This document shows, in pieces, positions 35,643-44,761 of a DNA stretch of 64,000 bases. The stretch comes from DASQDN01 sp963833675 (GTDB lineage Bacteria > Acidobacteriota > Terriglobia > Bryobacterales > Bryobacteraceae). Position 1 is the stretch's first letter. Each line of letters opens with the position of its first letter. Position numbers and translations under genes: made by a program. Below the pieces are notes generated by a model. That model was not told where the DNA came from. It did no database searches and worked only from the letters and a program-made list of their open reading frames with translations. Location: contig CAWHYW010000010.1 of assembly GCA_963833675.1 (NCBI GenBank), positions 124,001 through 188,000 of the forward strand, read 5' to 3'.

Positions 35643-36332
35643 GTGAATCTATCGTCATTTACAGCCTTACTCTTAATCCTTATTGCGGCTGTGGCCGGCT
35701 CATATGCGGGGATCGCGATCTCCGGCATGCCGAAATTATCCCGCAGAGTTGTTCCGTTCAGCGGGGTGATGCTGCTGTTGGTTTCCCTGATGTGGGTCCT
35801 GCCGGAATTGGCCGAGGATTTTGGATGGGCACCCGGGGTGGCCCTGATGACCACCGGCTTTCTGCTTTTGTGGCTGGTGGATAGATTTGTTTATCCCGTC
35901 TGTCCGTCTTGCTCGCATACCCACAATCACGACACCTGCGTAAGTCGCTTGCATGGGTTCGCCGGACCTCTCCTTATGGCCACCGTGATTCACAGCTTAT
36001 TCGATGGATGGGCGCTTGCCGCGGCGCAGACTGCCGGAAAGCAAGGCATCTCCGCCGGTGTCCTGCTCCACAAGATACCGGAGAGTATAGCGTTCGGAAT
36101 CATTCTTCGAGCCGCGTTGAAAACACGGAGGAGCGCGCTCGTGAGCGCCGTACTTGTGCAGACGGTGACATTGCTTGGCGCAGGTCTCGAAAGCGTAGCG
36201 GAACCTCACATGGGACCGTTCTGGATACATGTTCTGCTTGCAATCGCAGGCGGCACGTTTCTGTACCTCGGTTTTCATGCGGTTCATTCCGAATGGAGGC
36301 GCCGGACGATGCGAGCCGCAACGCACTCTTAA
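35643..36332 (+). CDS. ZIP family divalent metal transporter
   Basis: 229 residues from a GTG start. It has seven or so hydrophobic segments with a His-rich loop (CSHTHNHDTC). The ZIP signature helices are present: MATVIHSLFDGWALAAA, with His and Asp for metal, and GVLLHKIPESIAFGII, with the HKxPE motif. It probably moves Zn or Fe into the cytoplasm. It is transcribed away from the prepilin peptidase gene, from a 65-bp intergenic region with no clear regulator site. Confidence 0.85.
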   Translation: MNLSSFTALLLILIAAVAGSYAGIAISGMPKLSRRVVPFSGVMLLLVSLMWVLPELAEDFGWAPGVALMTTGFLLLWLVDRFVYPVCPSCSHTHNHDTCVSRLHGFAGPLLMATVIHSLFDGWALAAAQTAGKQGISAGVLLHKIPESIAFGIILRAALKTRRSALVSAVLVQTVTLLGAGLESVAEPHMGPFWIHVLLAIAGGTFLYLGFHAVHSEWRRRTMRAATHS

Positions 36333-36463
36333 GTAATCGCCATAAAACGGACGTCGTCCCGGCATAGATTCTGGCTGGCGACTGCTCGGCTGGAGTGACG
36401 CCGCGGAACGCGCCTTGCGCGTTGAACAATTCGCCTGCCTTACAATGGCTGCGGAAGCTTGCT

Positions 36464-36919
36464 ATGCGACAAGTCACCTACACGATGCATTTCAGAGGAC
36501 AAGCATCGCGTTCCAGCGGAGACACGGGCGTACTTCGAACTACGGGCAGCGGAACGAGTTGCACCCTGGACACGACAGTTCAAGCGACAGGTGTTGAAAC
36601 AACCCTGCACGCCAAGTCCGGCGAACTCGCGTTCCTGGAATTAGAATTGCGCCTCCATGGCCAGAATGCGTTCGACGGCACGGGCACTCTCACCTTTGGA
36701 GATGACACCGAGCACGCGCTCCGCTTTTCGACCTTGGCTCCGGGTCACCTTGCGCCAAGCCCGATTGCCGGTGTGATGGCAGGGGCGGTTAGCTGGAAGG
36801 TGGACAGCGGCTCGGGAACCTTTGCAGGGGCCACCGGAGTGATCACATCCGCGTTCACGCTCACCGATTCAGGCGACATCAGCGAATATCATTGCGGCCT
36901 CATTTTTCTTCCTGAATAG
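36464..36919 (+). CDS. DUF3224-like beta-barrel protein
   Basis: 151 residues from ATG 36464. It has the family pattern of alternating strands: FDGTGTLTFGDDTEHALRF, HLAPSPIAGVMAGAVSWKVD, GSGTFAGATGVITSAFTLTD and the terminal YHCGLIFLPE. DUF3224 proteins are allene-oxide-cyclase/dirigent-like small barrels with no established role in bacteria. No signal peptide is seen, so it is cytosolic. It stands alone between the ZIP and DUF1059 genes on the same strand. Confidence 0.75.
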   Translation: MRQVTYTMHFRGQASRSSGDTGVLRTTGSGTSCTLDTTVQATGVETTLHAKSGELAFLELELRLHGQNAFDGTGTLTFGDDTEHALRFSTLAPGHLAPSPIAGVMAGAVSWKVDSGSGTFAGATGVITSAFTLTDSGDISEYHCGLIFLPE

Positions 36920-36979
36920 AATTTTCGGCCATCTATCACTCGGTTCTGGTAAGATGTCGGCTCCAGGAGGAAACAACCA

Positions 36980-37156
36980 ATGTCCAAGGTAGTAAGTTGC
37001 CGGGATGTTGGCATGGATTGCGACTTCGTGGCGCGCGGCCAATCCGAAGACGAGATCCTCGCCAAGTGCGCTGAACACGCTCGCACTGATCATGGGATGT
37101 CGGACATCCCCGATGAAGTGGTCACCAAGGTTCGATCGGCGATTCACGACGAGTAG
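36980..37156 (+). CDS. DUF1059 small protein
   Basis: 58 residues, preceded by a strong AGGAGG (36965-36970). The sequence MSKVVSCRDVGMDCDFVARG then QSEDEILAKCAEHARTDHGM is the typical DUF1059 pattern: C-x-D-x-G-x-D-C near the N-terminus, then a helix with a C-x-x-H-x-x-x-x-H spacing. Function is unknown; the Cys/His residues suggest metal binding. It is short enough to be missed by automatic calling. Confidence 0.85.
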   Translation: MSKVVSCRDVGMDCDFVARGQSEDEILAKCAEHARTDHGMSDIPDEVVTKVRSAIHDE

Positions 37157-37241
37157 CGACCAACCGCGGGATGGCCGCGTGTTACTCTCGTGCCTTCCCG
37201 CTTCCCTCCTCTTTACGTCCCCAGGCTTACACTGGAGCACG

Positions 37242-37511
37242 ATGCCTAAGGCAAAACCGCCTGCGAAGAAGAATAGCTCGCCTCCGACATACACGCTCGC
37301 TCTCGATAAACGACGAGCCAAACTGCTGGTTAATATGCTCGGCGCAATCGAATTGCGAATGTTCGAGAAAGGCTTCCGGCCGACAGAAGCGCAACTGCGC
37401 ACAATTGAAGAACTCCGGCAGGAACTGAGCATTCAGGTTTACGGTGAAAACGAAGGCTCACTGGAGGATCAATTGACAGCAGCGCTGAATTGGGCCGGAG
37501 AACGAAGGTAG
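37242..37511 (+). CDS. Small basic hypothetical protein
   Basis: 89 residues from ATG 37242, with GGAG five bases upstream. It has a Lys/Pro-rich N-terminus (MPKAKPPAKKNSSPP) and a predicted helical body (LALDKRRAKLLVNMLGAIEL; TEAQLRTIEELRQELSIQVY). No family is recognised. It could be a nucleic-acid-binding or adaptor protein from its charge, but this is not supported by any motif. It lies 45 bp before the RtcB gene on the same strand. Confidence 0.5.
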   Translation: MPKAKPPAKKNSSPPTYTLALDKRRAKLLVNMLGAIELRMFEKGFRPTEAQLRTIEELRQELSIQVYGENEGSLEDQLTAALNWAGERR

Positions 37512-37555
37512 GCTTTCAACTCAAAGAACATCCGTTTTAGCGTCTCTGTATAGAG

Positions 37556-38788
37556 ATGGCGAAAGAGCAAAATTACGAGCTCATCCGTACCGGTGACGGG
37601 CGCCGATCAAAGCCTGGGTTAAAGGCGTTCCACTTGAAGATGCCGCCCGCCAGCAGCTCATCAATGCGGCACACCTTCCCTTCATTCACAAATGGATCGC
37701 AGCAATGCCGGACGTACACTACGGAATCGGCGCCACTGTCGGAAGCGTAATTCCGACGAAAGGCGCGATTGTTCCGGCAGCCGTCGGCGTTGATATCGGC
37801 TGCGGAATGATGGCAGTGCAAACCAGTCTGAGTGCCAACGACCTGCCGGACAACTTAAAAAAGCTGCGGACCGCAATCGAGAAAGCCGTCCCCCATGGCC
37901 GGACCAATCAGGGCAAATCCGGAGACCGCGGCGCGTGGCATCGCCTGCCGGATCGCGTTCAGGACATCTGGCCCAATCTGCAAAAAGGATACGATCGCAT
38001 TCTTGCCAAACACCCGGGCGCATCTGCAAGCAATAACGTGAACCATCTCGGAACGCTTGGAACCGGAAACCACTTCATCGAAGTTTGCCTCGATGAAAAC
38101 CAGAACGTATGGATCATGCTCCACAGCGGCTCGAGAGGTGTCGGCAATCGCATCGGAAGCTACTTCATTGAACTCGCGAAAGAGGACATGCGCCGCCTTC
38201 AGAAAAATCTTCCAGACAAGGATCTCGCGTATTTCAGCGAAGGAACAAAGTACTTCGACGACTATGTGGAAGCCGTCGGGTGGGCCCAGGAGTTTGCGCG
38301 TGAGAACCGTCAGATTATGATGGACAACATCCTGTACGCAATTCGTCATTCTGGTGAAGTACCGACCTTCGCTGCGCATTTACAGGCCATCAATTGTCAC
38401 CACAACTACGTCACGCGCGAGCGCCATTATGGCGAGGATGTTTACTTGACTCGTAAGGGAGCCGTTCGCGCGGGCAAGAGGCGAGCTCGGTATCATTCCC
38501 GGCAGCATGGGCGCAAGATCGTTCATCGTCCGAGGACTCGGAAATCCGGAGAGCTTCGAGAGCTGCAGCCATGGCGCGGGTCGTGCCATGTCCAGAGGCG
38601 AAGCGAAGCGGCGGTTCACGGTGCAGGACCACGCGCGCATGACGGAAGGAATCGAATGCCGGAAAGATGCCGATGTCATCGATGAAACACCGGCTGCTTA
38701 TAAATCGATCGATGCTGTGATGGCTGCGCAAAAAGATCTGGTAGAGGTCGTCCATGAACTTCGGCAAGTAGTTGTGGTCAAAGGTTAA
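37556..38788 (+). CDS. rtcB: RNA-splicing ligase RtcB (two compensating frameshifts)
   Basis: Restored to about 410 residues, close to the 408 of the Escherichia coli enzyme, which it matches throughout. RtcB joins 2',3'-cyclic-phosphate or 3'-phosphate and 5'-OH RNA ends using GTP and Mn. The N-terminus MAKEQNYELIRTGDGR is followed by a missing C at 37603-37604; filling it gives PIKAWVKGVPLEDAARQQLI. The metal/catalytic blocks are intact: VGVDIGCGM, GTLGTGNHFIE, HSGSRGVGN, NCHHNYV and the guanylylated-His region SCSHGAGRAMSR. An extra A at 38476-38477 causes the second shift. No rtcA, rtcR or archease gene is adjacent. A housekeeping-type gene with two opposite-sign shifts suggests sequence error. 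Confidence 0.9.
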
Positions 38789-38953
38789 CCTGTAACCTAC
38801 AGTACTAATTACCCTTTCCGGGTTGACTTACTCTTGATCCGAGCGATATCCTAGGTTATTCGTAACACTCCAATCCCGGGCGTTGCTTTCGCTCGGCTTG
38901 CTTTAGCAGGAGAATGTAAGTTTCTCTGAAGCGTTCGGCGTGGGAGAACACTA

Positions 38954-39828
38954 TTGAATCAGCCGTATTTTATTGTTGTTCTCGCCCATTCTTTGCACGG
39001 CCGCTTACGGCGGGTTCACGTACCCTACCAGTTCGTCTATATCGTTCTTGCTCTTGTGCTTATCGGCTCGGTTTCCCTGTTGGGTCTCGTCTCCAGCTAC
39101 TTCCGTATGACCCTTAAAGTCGCTAGCTACAACAGCTTGCGCCAGGAATTCGAGACGCTTCGCTCCCGGTACGAACGGCTTGAAAAGGAATCACGCCAAA
39201 AGGGGCCCAGATGGCGAGCCTTCAACTGCTCGCGAATGAGGTGTCGGTAGCTTACGGAATCAAGCGGACGATGGAAGGTCCATTGGACATAGCTCACGAG
39301 GGGAGATTGATACCTACTGTCTCCGAAACTCTCGAACAGTACAACTTCCTCAAAGGCGCGACCCTTTCCCGCCGGAACTCCCCTCTGTTCAAAAGCGACA
39401 TGCTCCCCAGCATCTGGCCCGTCGATGGCCGGCTGATGAGTTATTTCGGCCGGCGCTCCGATCCGTTTTCCGGAGAAGGCGCTTTCCATGCCGGTATCGA
39501 TATTTCGGCTCCGACCGGAACTCCGGTGCATGCGACGGCAGATGGGACTGTAGTATCCGCTGAATGGTCTGGCGAGTACGGACGCATGGTGGTAGTCGAT
39601 CATGGCAACGGCGTTCAGACTTATTACGCGCATATGTCGCGGCTCGAAGTTATCGCCGGCCAGTGGGTCCATTGTGGAGAAATAATCGGACGCAGCGGCA
39701 GTTCAGGACGTGCGACAGGCGCGCACGTTCATTACGAGGTACGCCGAAGCGGCACACCCGTGAACCCCAGCCGGTTTTTGCGCGCGACTTATGCTTCCGC
39801 TACCCCGAAGCGGGAATACGGCTTCTGA
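38954..39828 (+). CDS. M23 family membrane-anchored metallopeptidase (one frameshift)
   Basis: Restored to about 291 residues from a TTG start. It has an N-terminal helix (VYIVLALVLIGSVSLLGLVS) and a short coiled coil (LRQEFETLRSRYERLEKESR). A GGGG at 39202-39205, where five G are needed, breaks the frame before MASLQLLANEVSVAYGI. The LytM domain is complete: FHAGIDISAPTGTPVHATAD (His, Asp ligands) and GAHVHYEVR (the H-x-H), with GNGVQTYYAHMSRLEV. It is a periplasmic peptidoglycan endopeptidase or a degradation activator; the ligands are intact, so enzyme activity is likely. Confidence 0.88.
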
Positions 39829-39913
39829 TCTCTCCCGCCCGGTTGCTTCTCGTGTTTCGATCATCAGCGTTACAATAGAGGCGAAAAGACTTATTCATTC
39901 AGGAGCCCCTTTC

Positions 39914-41332
39914 ATGCCCCGAAAAGCCACACCGCCAAGAGACGGAATCAGCAGGCGTGACGCCGTGAAAGCCGCGAGCGCGGTAGGTGTCGCTGTGACC
40001 GTTGCAAAAGCAATGAAGTCGGAAGCGCCCGCCTTTCTGAAAAGTGTACATGCCGCGAACAACCAGGTTAATTACGGAATCATCGGAACCGGCGGTCGCG
40101 GCCAGTATCTTTTGGGGCTATTGAAGAGCGTCGACAACGGCAACTGCGTCGCGATTTGCGATATCGATGACGAGGCTTTGAAGAAGGGACAGCTTGCTAT
40201 CGGAGGCACACCGAAGACGTACAAAGATTATCGCCAGCTTTTGGCCGACAGCTCAGTGGAATCGGTGATCATCGCGACCCCGGTCTACCTGCATTACCCT
40301 ATGCTCGAGGACGCCTTGAACGCCGGCAAGCATGTCTTTTGTGAGAAGAGCCTTGTGTTTACGGCGGACGAAGTTCATAAGCTGCGATCGATCTATCCTT
40401 CTCAGCATCCGAAGCAGGTGCTGCAGGTCGGATTGCAGCGCCACTACAGCGAGTATTACCAAGCCGTTAAGCAGATGATCGACAAAGGTCTTCTGGGTGA
40501 CGTGAAGTTCATGTATGCACAGTGGCACCGCAATCCCGGCTGGCTGATGAAGCCTGGGAACTGGCGCCTCTTCCGCAAAACGTCGGGCGGCCTGGCTGCA
40601 GAGCTCGGCTCGCATCATTTCGATGTGGCCGATACGATGTTCGGCATGACTCCTGAGATGGTGATGGGGCTGGGCGGCCATGACACGATGTTCGATGGTC
40701 GCGATATCTACGACAACATCCAACTGATATTCAAGTACCCGAAAGGTCAGAAGCTGATGTGGAGCGGAAGCAGCACCACATCGCACCTGCCGCTGTTCGG
40801 CGGCTCGAGGGCGGAACAGGGCGAGATGATCTGTGGCACCGGCGGCACAGTTCATATCACGATTGGGGACGGCAAAATGGACCCGAACCCGCCTCTTGCG
40901 ATTTGGTACAAGGAACCTTCGCCGCCACCGAAGGTTACCCCGGGCGGAAAGCCTGAGAAGTTCCAGGCCGGCGCCAGTTTCGCGCTCGCCTCGGGCGGAA
41001 AAGCGTTACCGATTCTGCTCGGACCCGATGAAATGAAGGGAGATGAAAGTTTTCTCGAGAAGGAGATGAAATTTGCGCGAAAGTGGCTCTACTCGAAGAA
41101 CATCATGATACCAACCGAGACGAGAAATCCGGTTACCGTGTCACTCGAGAGCTTCTTTAATGATTGCAAGAACGGCAAGACTCCCAAGGCGAATTACGAG
41201 GTCGGACTCGCCGATTCCACTTCTGTGATCCTTGCAAATCGGGCGATGGACGAGGAGCGGCGGGTGTTGTACACGGAGATGGAAAATCCGGCGGCTGCTC
41301 CGACTGCGAAGAAGAAAACGGCAAATACGTAA
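39914..41332 (+). CDS. Tat-exported Gfo/Idh/MocA-family oxidoreductase
   Basis: 472 residues from ATG 39914. The N-terminus ISRRDAVKAASAVGVAVTVA is a twin-arginine signal, so the folded NAD(P)-bound enzyme is exported. The Rossmann start is NYGIIGTGGRGQYLLGLL, with VESVIIATPVYLHYPMLEDA and AGKHVFCEKSLV (the conserved E-K-P motif reads E-K-S here). In the second domain GLAAELGSHHFDVADTMFG carries the conserved HxxD. Exported members of this family are abundant in Acidobacteria and Planctomycetes and often act on carbohydrates; the substrate is unknown. A strong terminator follows. Confidence 0.9.
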   Translation: MPRKATPPRDGISRRDAVKAASAVGVAVTVAKAMKSEAPAFLKSVHAANNQVNYGIIGTGGRGQYLLGLLKSVDNGNCVAICDIDDEALKKGQLAIGGTPKTYKDYRQLLADSSVESVIIATPVYLHYPMLEDALNAGKHVFCEKSLVFTADEVHKLRSIYPSQHPKQVLQVGLQRHYSEYYQAVKQMIDKGLLGDVKFMYAQWHRNPGWLMKPGNWRLFRKTSGGLAAELGSHHFDVADTMFGMTPEMVMGLGGHDTMFDGRDIYDNIQLIFKYPKGQKLMWSGSSTTSHLPLFGGSRAEQGEMICGTGGTVHITIGDGKMDPNPPLAIWYKEPSPPPKVTPGGKPEKFQAGASFALASGGKALPILLGPDEMKGDESFLEKEMKFARKWLYSKNIMIPTETRNPVTVSLESFFNDCKNGKTPKANYEVGLADSTSVILANRAMDEERRVLYTEMENPAAAPTAKKKTANT

Positions 41333-41355
41333 AGCAAAGCTCGTTATAAAAGAAG

Positions 41356-41385
41356 GGCGCCGGCGTAAAAACCGGCGCCTTTTTT
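41356..41385 (+). terminator. Intrinsic terminator after the oxidoreductase gene
   Basis: GGCGCCGG (41356-41363) pairs perfectly with CCGGCGCC (41372-41379) across an 8-nt loop, followed by six T. It lies 24 nt after the oxidoreductase stop and 9 nt before the end of the convergent secreted-protein gene. Confidence 0.92.
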
Positions 41386-41393
41386 GCGTTCAG

Positions 41394-42245
41394 TTATTGT
41401 ACGGACGAGACCGAGATGTGATCTCCCTGCATGTTGCCCATCAATGTAACCGAGTGCCAGTCGTCACGCCCGGTGTTCGAGCTGGCTTGCTTGCCCAATG
41501 TTCCATTGGGATCGTCGATCATATAGAGCTGGCCATTCGACAGCAAGGCGAATGACGACGTGTTCGAGGTCACCTTGCAGTCCTTGTACTTCTCTCGAAC
41601 GGTGGCCCATTGAGCGCCCGCGCCGGTGGAGTCCATCGACCGGCTACGTTCCCCGGTCGTGGCCGCGCCTGCGCCGCTGTAGGTCGTCACCGAAGAACTA
41701 CCCGAAGCAGCAGGCCCGCTCGCGCTGGCTGTCGTTCGCGAGTCTGCGGGTTCCGTAGATTTGCTTGTGGCGGTCGCTTGACCGGACTGGTCCTTCGCTA
41801 CGCCGGTTGTCGCCGTAGTGGTGGCCGAGTTGCCGGCCGTGCCGCCGGTGTTGGTGGTGTTGTTTAGAGATCCGCTCGCTCCCGCGCCGCTTGCTGTGGC
41901 GGATGCCGCTCCTCCAACGCCGGTCGCGTGCGCTGTTGTTGCGCTCTGTTCCGTACCTCTGGAACTCGCGTCAGGCGTTGTCGCAGGCATTGTCCGGCTT
42001 CGGCTCGCTTCGCTCGAGGCCGCGGATTCGGAAGTGGTCGCGCGATTCTGGATTGCCTGGCAACTTGCATCCATCAGGATGCCTCGAAAGGATTGGGCGG
42101 TGTCGGATGGAGTCGTAGTCGCCGTGTTAACGGTCGCCGCCGGGTCGGCGGGAGCGTTCGGGTTAGGAGCAGTCTGCGGCGTTTGTGCGAAGGCGAACGT
42201 CGCAAGTGCTGCGGAAAGTGCAGCTTGAGTAAGAGTCCTGTACAT
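41394..42245 (-). CDS. Secreted protein: small beta domain split by a long Ser/Thr/Ala/Gly insert
   Basis: 283 residues with a signal peptide (MYRTLTQAALSAALATFAFA). Residues 53-68 (FRGILMDASCQAIQNR) and 212-283 (QWATVREKYKDCKVTSNTSS … SVTLMGNMQGDHISVSSVQ) look like the two halves of one DUF5818-like small secreted domain, with a cysteine in each half. Between them lie about 140 residues of low-complexity S/T/A/G. The insert contains no membrane helix and may be a glycosylated or flexible linker. The function of the domain is unknown. The start region is preceded by AAGGAGG on the minus strand. Confidence 0.7.
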   Translation of the reverse strand: MYRTLTQAALSAALATFAFAQTPQTAPNPNAPADPAATVNTATTTPSDTAQSFRGILMDASCQAIQNRATTSESAASSEASRSRTMPATTPDASSRGTEQSATTAHATGVGGAASATASGAGASGSLNNTTNTGGTAGNSATTTATTGVAKDQSGQATATSKSTEPADSRTTASASGPAASGSSSVTTYSGAGAATTGERSRSMDSTGAGAQWATVREKYKDCKVTSNTSSFALLSNGQLYMIDDPNGTLGKQASSNTGRDDWHSVTLMGNMQGDHISVSSVQ

Positions 42246-42466
42246 TCATTCCTCCTTGGTTAGTGCCACATCTGGCTTAGCTGTGGCGTCTCGAAAGTGT
42301 GACCCTCACGACGAAAAAATTGTCGCTCGGTAACCGTGATCTGAACCCAAAGAAAAATCTCAGAAAATCTTCAGGAGACTAGTGAGCCATCAAGTGAAGT
42401 CCGTGCCGCTTTGAACTAGTGAGGAATAAAAGCGAGATCCTGATTCCTCTACAAAGGTGGTTTCTT

Positions 42467-43288
42467 GTGGCAACAAATGTTTTAACTTCTCCCGGGCAAT
42501 ACGCGCTCGCGACCGGTCCCGCTGCAGTTCGGCGCTTGCACGTCCTGCACAACATCTATTCACCTGCGGGCAGGCGAGTCCTTGTAAATGCCGGCCTTAA
42601 GGAAGGTATGAAGGTGGCCGATTTCGGCTGCGGTGTTGGCGTGGTGACTCGCATGCTCGCCCAAATGGTGGGAGCTTCGGGCAGCGTCACCGGCATCGAT
42701 GTGAACGGAGATCAGCTCGAGGAGGCGCGTGAACTATGCTCCGTTGCAGGTTTGTCAAACACTTCTTTCCTGGAAGCTAGCGCGTGCGAGACGGGTTTGC
42801 CCCGTGAATCCTTCGATCTTGTTTACTGTCGTTTCCTGCTGCTTCACTTGCCGGATCCGATCTCCTGCCTGATCGAGATGCGCGACGTCCTTAAGCCTGG
42901 CGGCATCCTCGTAGTCGAAGACGGCGACTTGGCCACCGCCGGAAGTATTCCGGAAACTTCCTTCGACAGGTTCGCCGATCTATTCACGAGTCTCGCTCCG
43001 AGCCGCGGTGTCGACTATTCGCTGGCCTCAAATCTCTATCACATGGTCCGCAGTGTCGGCTTAACGGACGCCAAAATCGAGATTCATCAACCCGCTGCCG
43101 CTTGTGGAGACACCGGCAGATTGCTGATGTGGAGTGTCGCAGAAGCTGGACCTGCGTTCGTCGATGCGGGCATTACAACATACGAACTGTTGGAGCAGGC
43201 TCTGTACGAAATGCAGGAATCGCTCGATGATCCGAACGTGCTGGTCCTGGCTCCTCGGATGTCGCTGGTGTGGGCCCGGAAGGGTTGA
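42467..43288 (+). CDS. SAM-dependent methyltransferase (class I)
   Basis: 273 residues from the GTG at 42467, chosen because AAAGGTGG (42453-42460) is spaced 6 nt from it; an in-frame GTG at 42419 is an alternative. Motif I is VADFGCGVGVVTRML, the acidic loop VTGIDVNGDQLEEAR, motif II ESFDLVYCRFLLLHL and post-motif LKPGGILVVEDGD. It is cytosolic and of UbiE/Methyltransf_25-like form; the substrate is unknown. Family members often begin close to …SPGQYALATG, which supports the shorter start. Confidence 0.85.
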   Translation: MATNVLTSPGQYALATGPAAVRRLHVLHNIYSPAGRRVLVNAGLKEGMKVADFGCGVGVVTRMLAQMVGASGSVTGIDVNGDQLEEARELCSVAGLSNTSFLEASACETGLPRESFDLVYCRFLLLHLPDPISCLIEMRDVLKPGGILVVEDGDLATAGSIPETSFDRFADLFTSLAPSRGVDYSLASNLYHMVRSVGLTDAKIEIHQPAAACGDTGRLLMWSVAEAGPAFVDAGITTYELLEQALYEMQESLDDPNVLVLAPRMSLVWARKG

Positions 43289-43344
43289 CGCCTGCGCGCA
43301 AATCGCTTGCGCGCGGCGCTCGGGAGCAGTAGCATGTCATTAGC

Positions 43345-43749
43345 GTGCAGTCCTCAGCGCCAATCGCAGTAAGCGCGACGAAGCAGGAAATTCCCGACAA
43401 GCTATACTTTCGCATCGGCGATGTCAGCAGGCTTGCAGGAATCAAACCGTACGTACTGCGTTATTGGGAAACGGAATTCCCGGCGATCTCGCCGAAGAAG
43501 AGCGGCACGAATCAGCGACTCTATCGTCGGAAAGATGTTGAGCTGATCCTCGAGATCAAGCACCTTCTTTACGAAAAGCGCTTCACGATCGAAGGGGCGC
43601 GGAAAGCGATCGAGAGCCGCCCGAAACCCGTTGCCGCGGCAAAGCGAGCTTCCAAGGATGTGAAGCAAGCGACCCTCTTCGGCGCTTCAGGGCCGGACTT
43701 GGCATCGATCCGCGATGAACTGCAGGACATCCTCTCACTTCTCAAGTAA
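43345..43749 (+). CDS. MerR-family transcriptional regulator
   Basis: 134 residues from a GTG start. The MerR winged helix is FRIGDVSRLAGIKPYVLRYW plus ETEFPAISPKKSGTNQRLYR and KDVELILEIKHLLYEKRFTI, with the IKPYVLRYWE signature of the HspR/CarA-like group. A short C-terminal helix (IRDELQDILSLLK) replaces an effector domain and there are no regulatory cysteines, so it is probably not a metal sensor. It is a cytosolic DNA-binding dimer. The target is unknown; it lies 56 bp after the methyltransferase on the same strand. Confidence 0.88.
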   Translation: MQSSAPIAVSATKQEIPDKLYFRIGDVSRLAGIKPYVLRYWETEFPAISPKKSGTNQRLYRRKDVELILEIKHLLYEKRFTIEGARKAIESRPKPVAAAKRASKDVKQATLFGASGPDLASIRDELQDILSLLK

Positions 43750-44217
43750 GTAAGTGAGGTGCTCTTCATTCGGTGGTGTATCCAGGTCCGGCCCGGAGAA
43801 GCGAAATCCACACTTACGATAGAGCCGTCGTGCAGCCTCCTGTGTTAACGCAACCGTAAGGTGTACGGACCAGATTCGAGGCACGGACCGAATCTCATTG
43901 AGAAGCGCTTCGAGAAGTGCCCGCGAGATTCCGGCGCCGCGATACTGTGGGCGCACGAAGACACCCCAAATCCAGGCGCGCTTTTCGTCTTTACGGTAGT
44001 AGCCTGCCATACCGATCAGCGCTTCGCCGTCGAAGGCCCCGTAGACAAAGCCGTCCGAGTCGGTCTCGCCAAGCCGCTCGGAGAAGTACGTTACCGGCTT
44101 CTGTCGATGTTCTGCTGCTGTTTCCCGAAAGGCCTGCGGCTCAGACTCGAGAGCTGTTAGCCTCAATTGCCAGAGTTGGGCAGCGTCATCGGAAGTTAAT
44201 CGCCTGATCTCCACCAT
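43735..44217 (-). CDS. GNAT-family N-acetyltransferase
   Basis: 160 residues of a single GNAT domain: the N-terminal VEIRRLTSDDAAQLWQLRLT, beta-4 YGAFDGEALIGMAGYYR, the acetyl-CoA loop VFVRPQYRGAGISRALLEAL (R/Q-x-x-G-x-G/A) and VALTQEAARRLYRKCGFRFS. Substrate unknown, cytosolic. Its 3' end overlaps the MerR gene end by 15 nt; its start diverges from the Cys-cluster gene across 20 bp. Confidence 0.88.
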   Translation of the reverse strand: MVEIRRLTSDDAAQLWQLRLTALESEPQAFRETAAEHRQKPVTYFSERLGETDSDGFVYGAFDGEALIGMAGYYRKDEKRAWIWGVFVRPQYRGAGISRALLEALLNEIRSVPRIWSVHLTVALTQEAARRLYRKCGFRFSGPDLDTPPNEEHLTYLLEK

Positions 44218-44237
44218 ATCGATGCTATTCTTCCAGA

Positions 44238-44756
44238 GTGATCTCGGATCTGGCCGAAATACGGCGCCGGACTGAATCCCAAGAGGGCGAGAACCTTGAT
44301 TTCAGACGGCATGTCGCCGCCCGGCATCTTTCAATCGGTCCATTTCATATCCTCGCCAACGAGATTGCGGCACATACCGATTGCAAAGCCTGTGCGAATT
44401 GCTGTCGGCATACGATCGTAGACCTAACTGTTGCCGACATCCAGGCCATAGCCGCTTACCTCCGCATCACTGCGGAGCAGGTGATCCAGATGTACACCAA
44501 CCCGGACTCCGATTCCTCATCCACTAGGGTGCTTCGCAACACTGACAATGCCTGTGTCTTCCTGGATGGGAATTTGTGCATGATCTATGAGGCACGCCCC
44601 ACCGCATGCCGTAACTTTCCGCACATCAGAGCGCATTCAACAACAGTCGGAAGCAGGTGGTCGTCACTGTGTCGTCGTGCCGCCGTGTGCCCGATCGTGT
44701 ACAACGCTCTCGAAGCATACAAGAAGCTCGTAGGCTATCGGGCCGCTGGTGTTTGA
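44238..44756 (+). CDS. YkgJ-like cysteine-cluster protein
   Basis: 172 residues from a GTG start. The cysteines fall in the YkgJ/Fe-S-like pattern: CKACANCCRH, then CVFLDGNLCMIYEARPTACR, then SLCRRAAVCPIVYNAL. Members are predicted zinc- or iron-sulfur-binding oxidoreductase-like proteins with no fixed function. No signal peptide is present. It diverges from the GNAT gene and converges on the FAD oxidase gene, 5 bp away. Confidence 0.85.
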   Translation: MISDLAEIRRRTESQEGENLDFRRHVAARHLSIGPFHILANEIAAHTDCKACANCCRHTIVDLTVADIQAIAAYLRITAEQVIQMYTNPDSDSSSTRVLRNTDNACVFLDGNLCMIYEARPTACRNFPHIRAHSTTVGSRWSSLCRRAAVCPIVYNALEAYKKLVGYRAAGV

Positions 44757-44761
44757 CCTTC

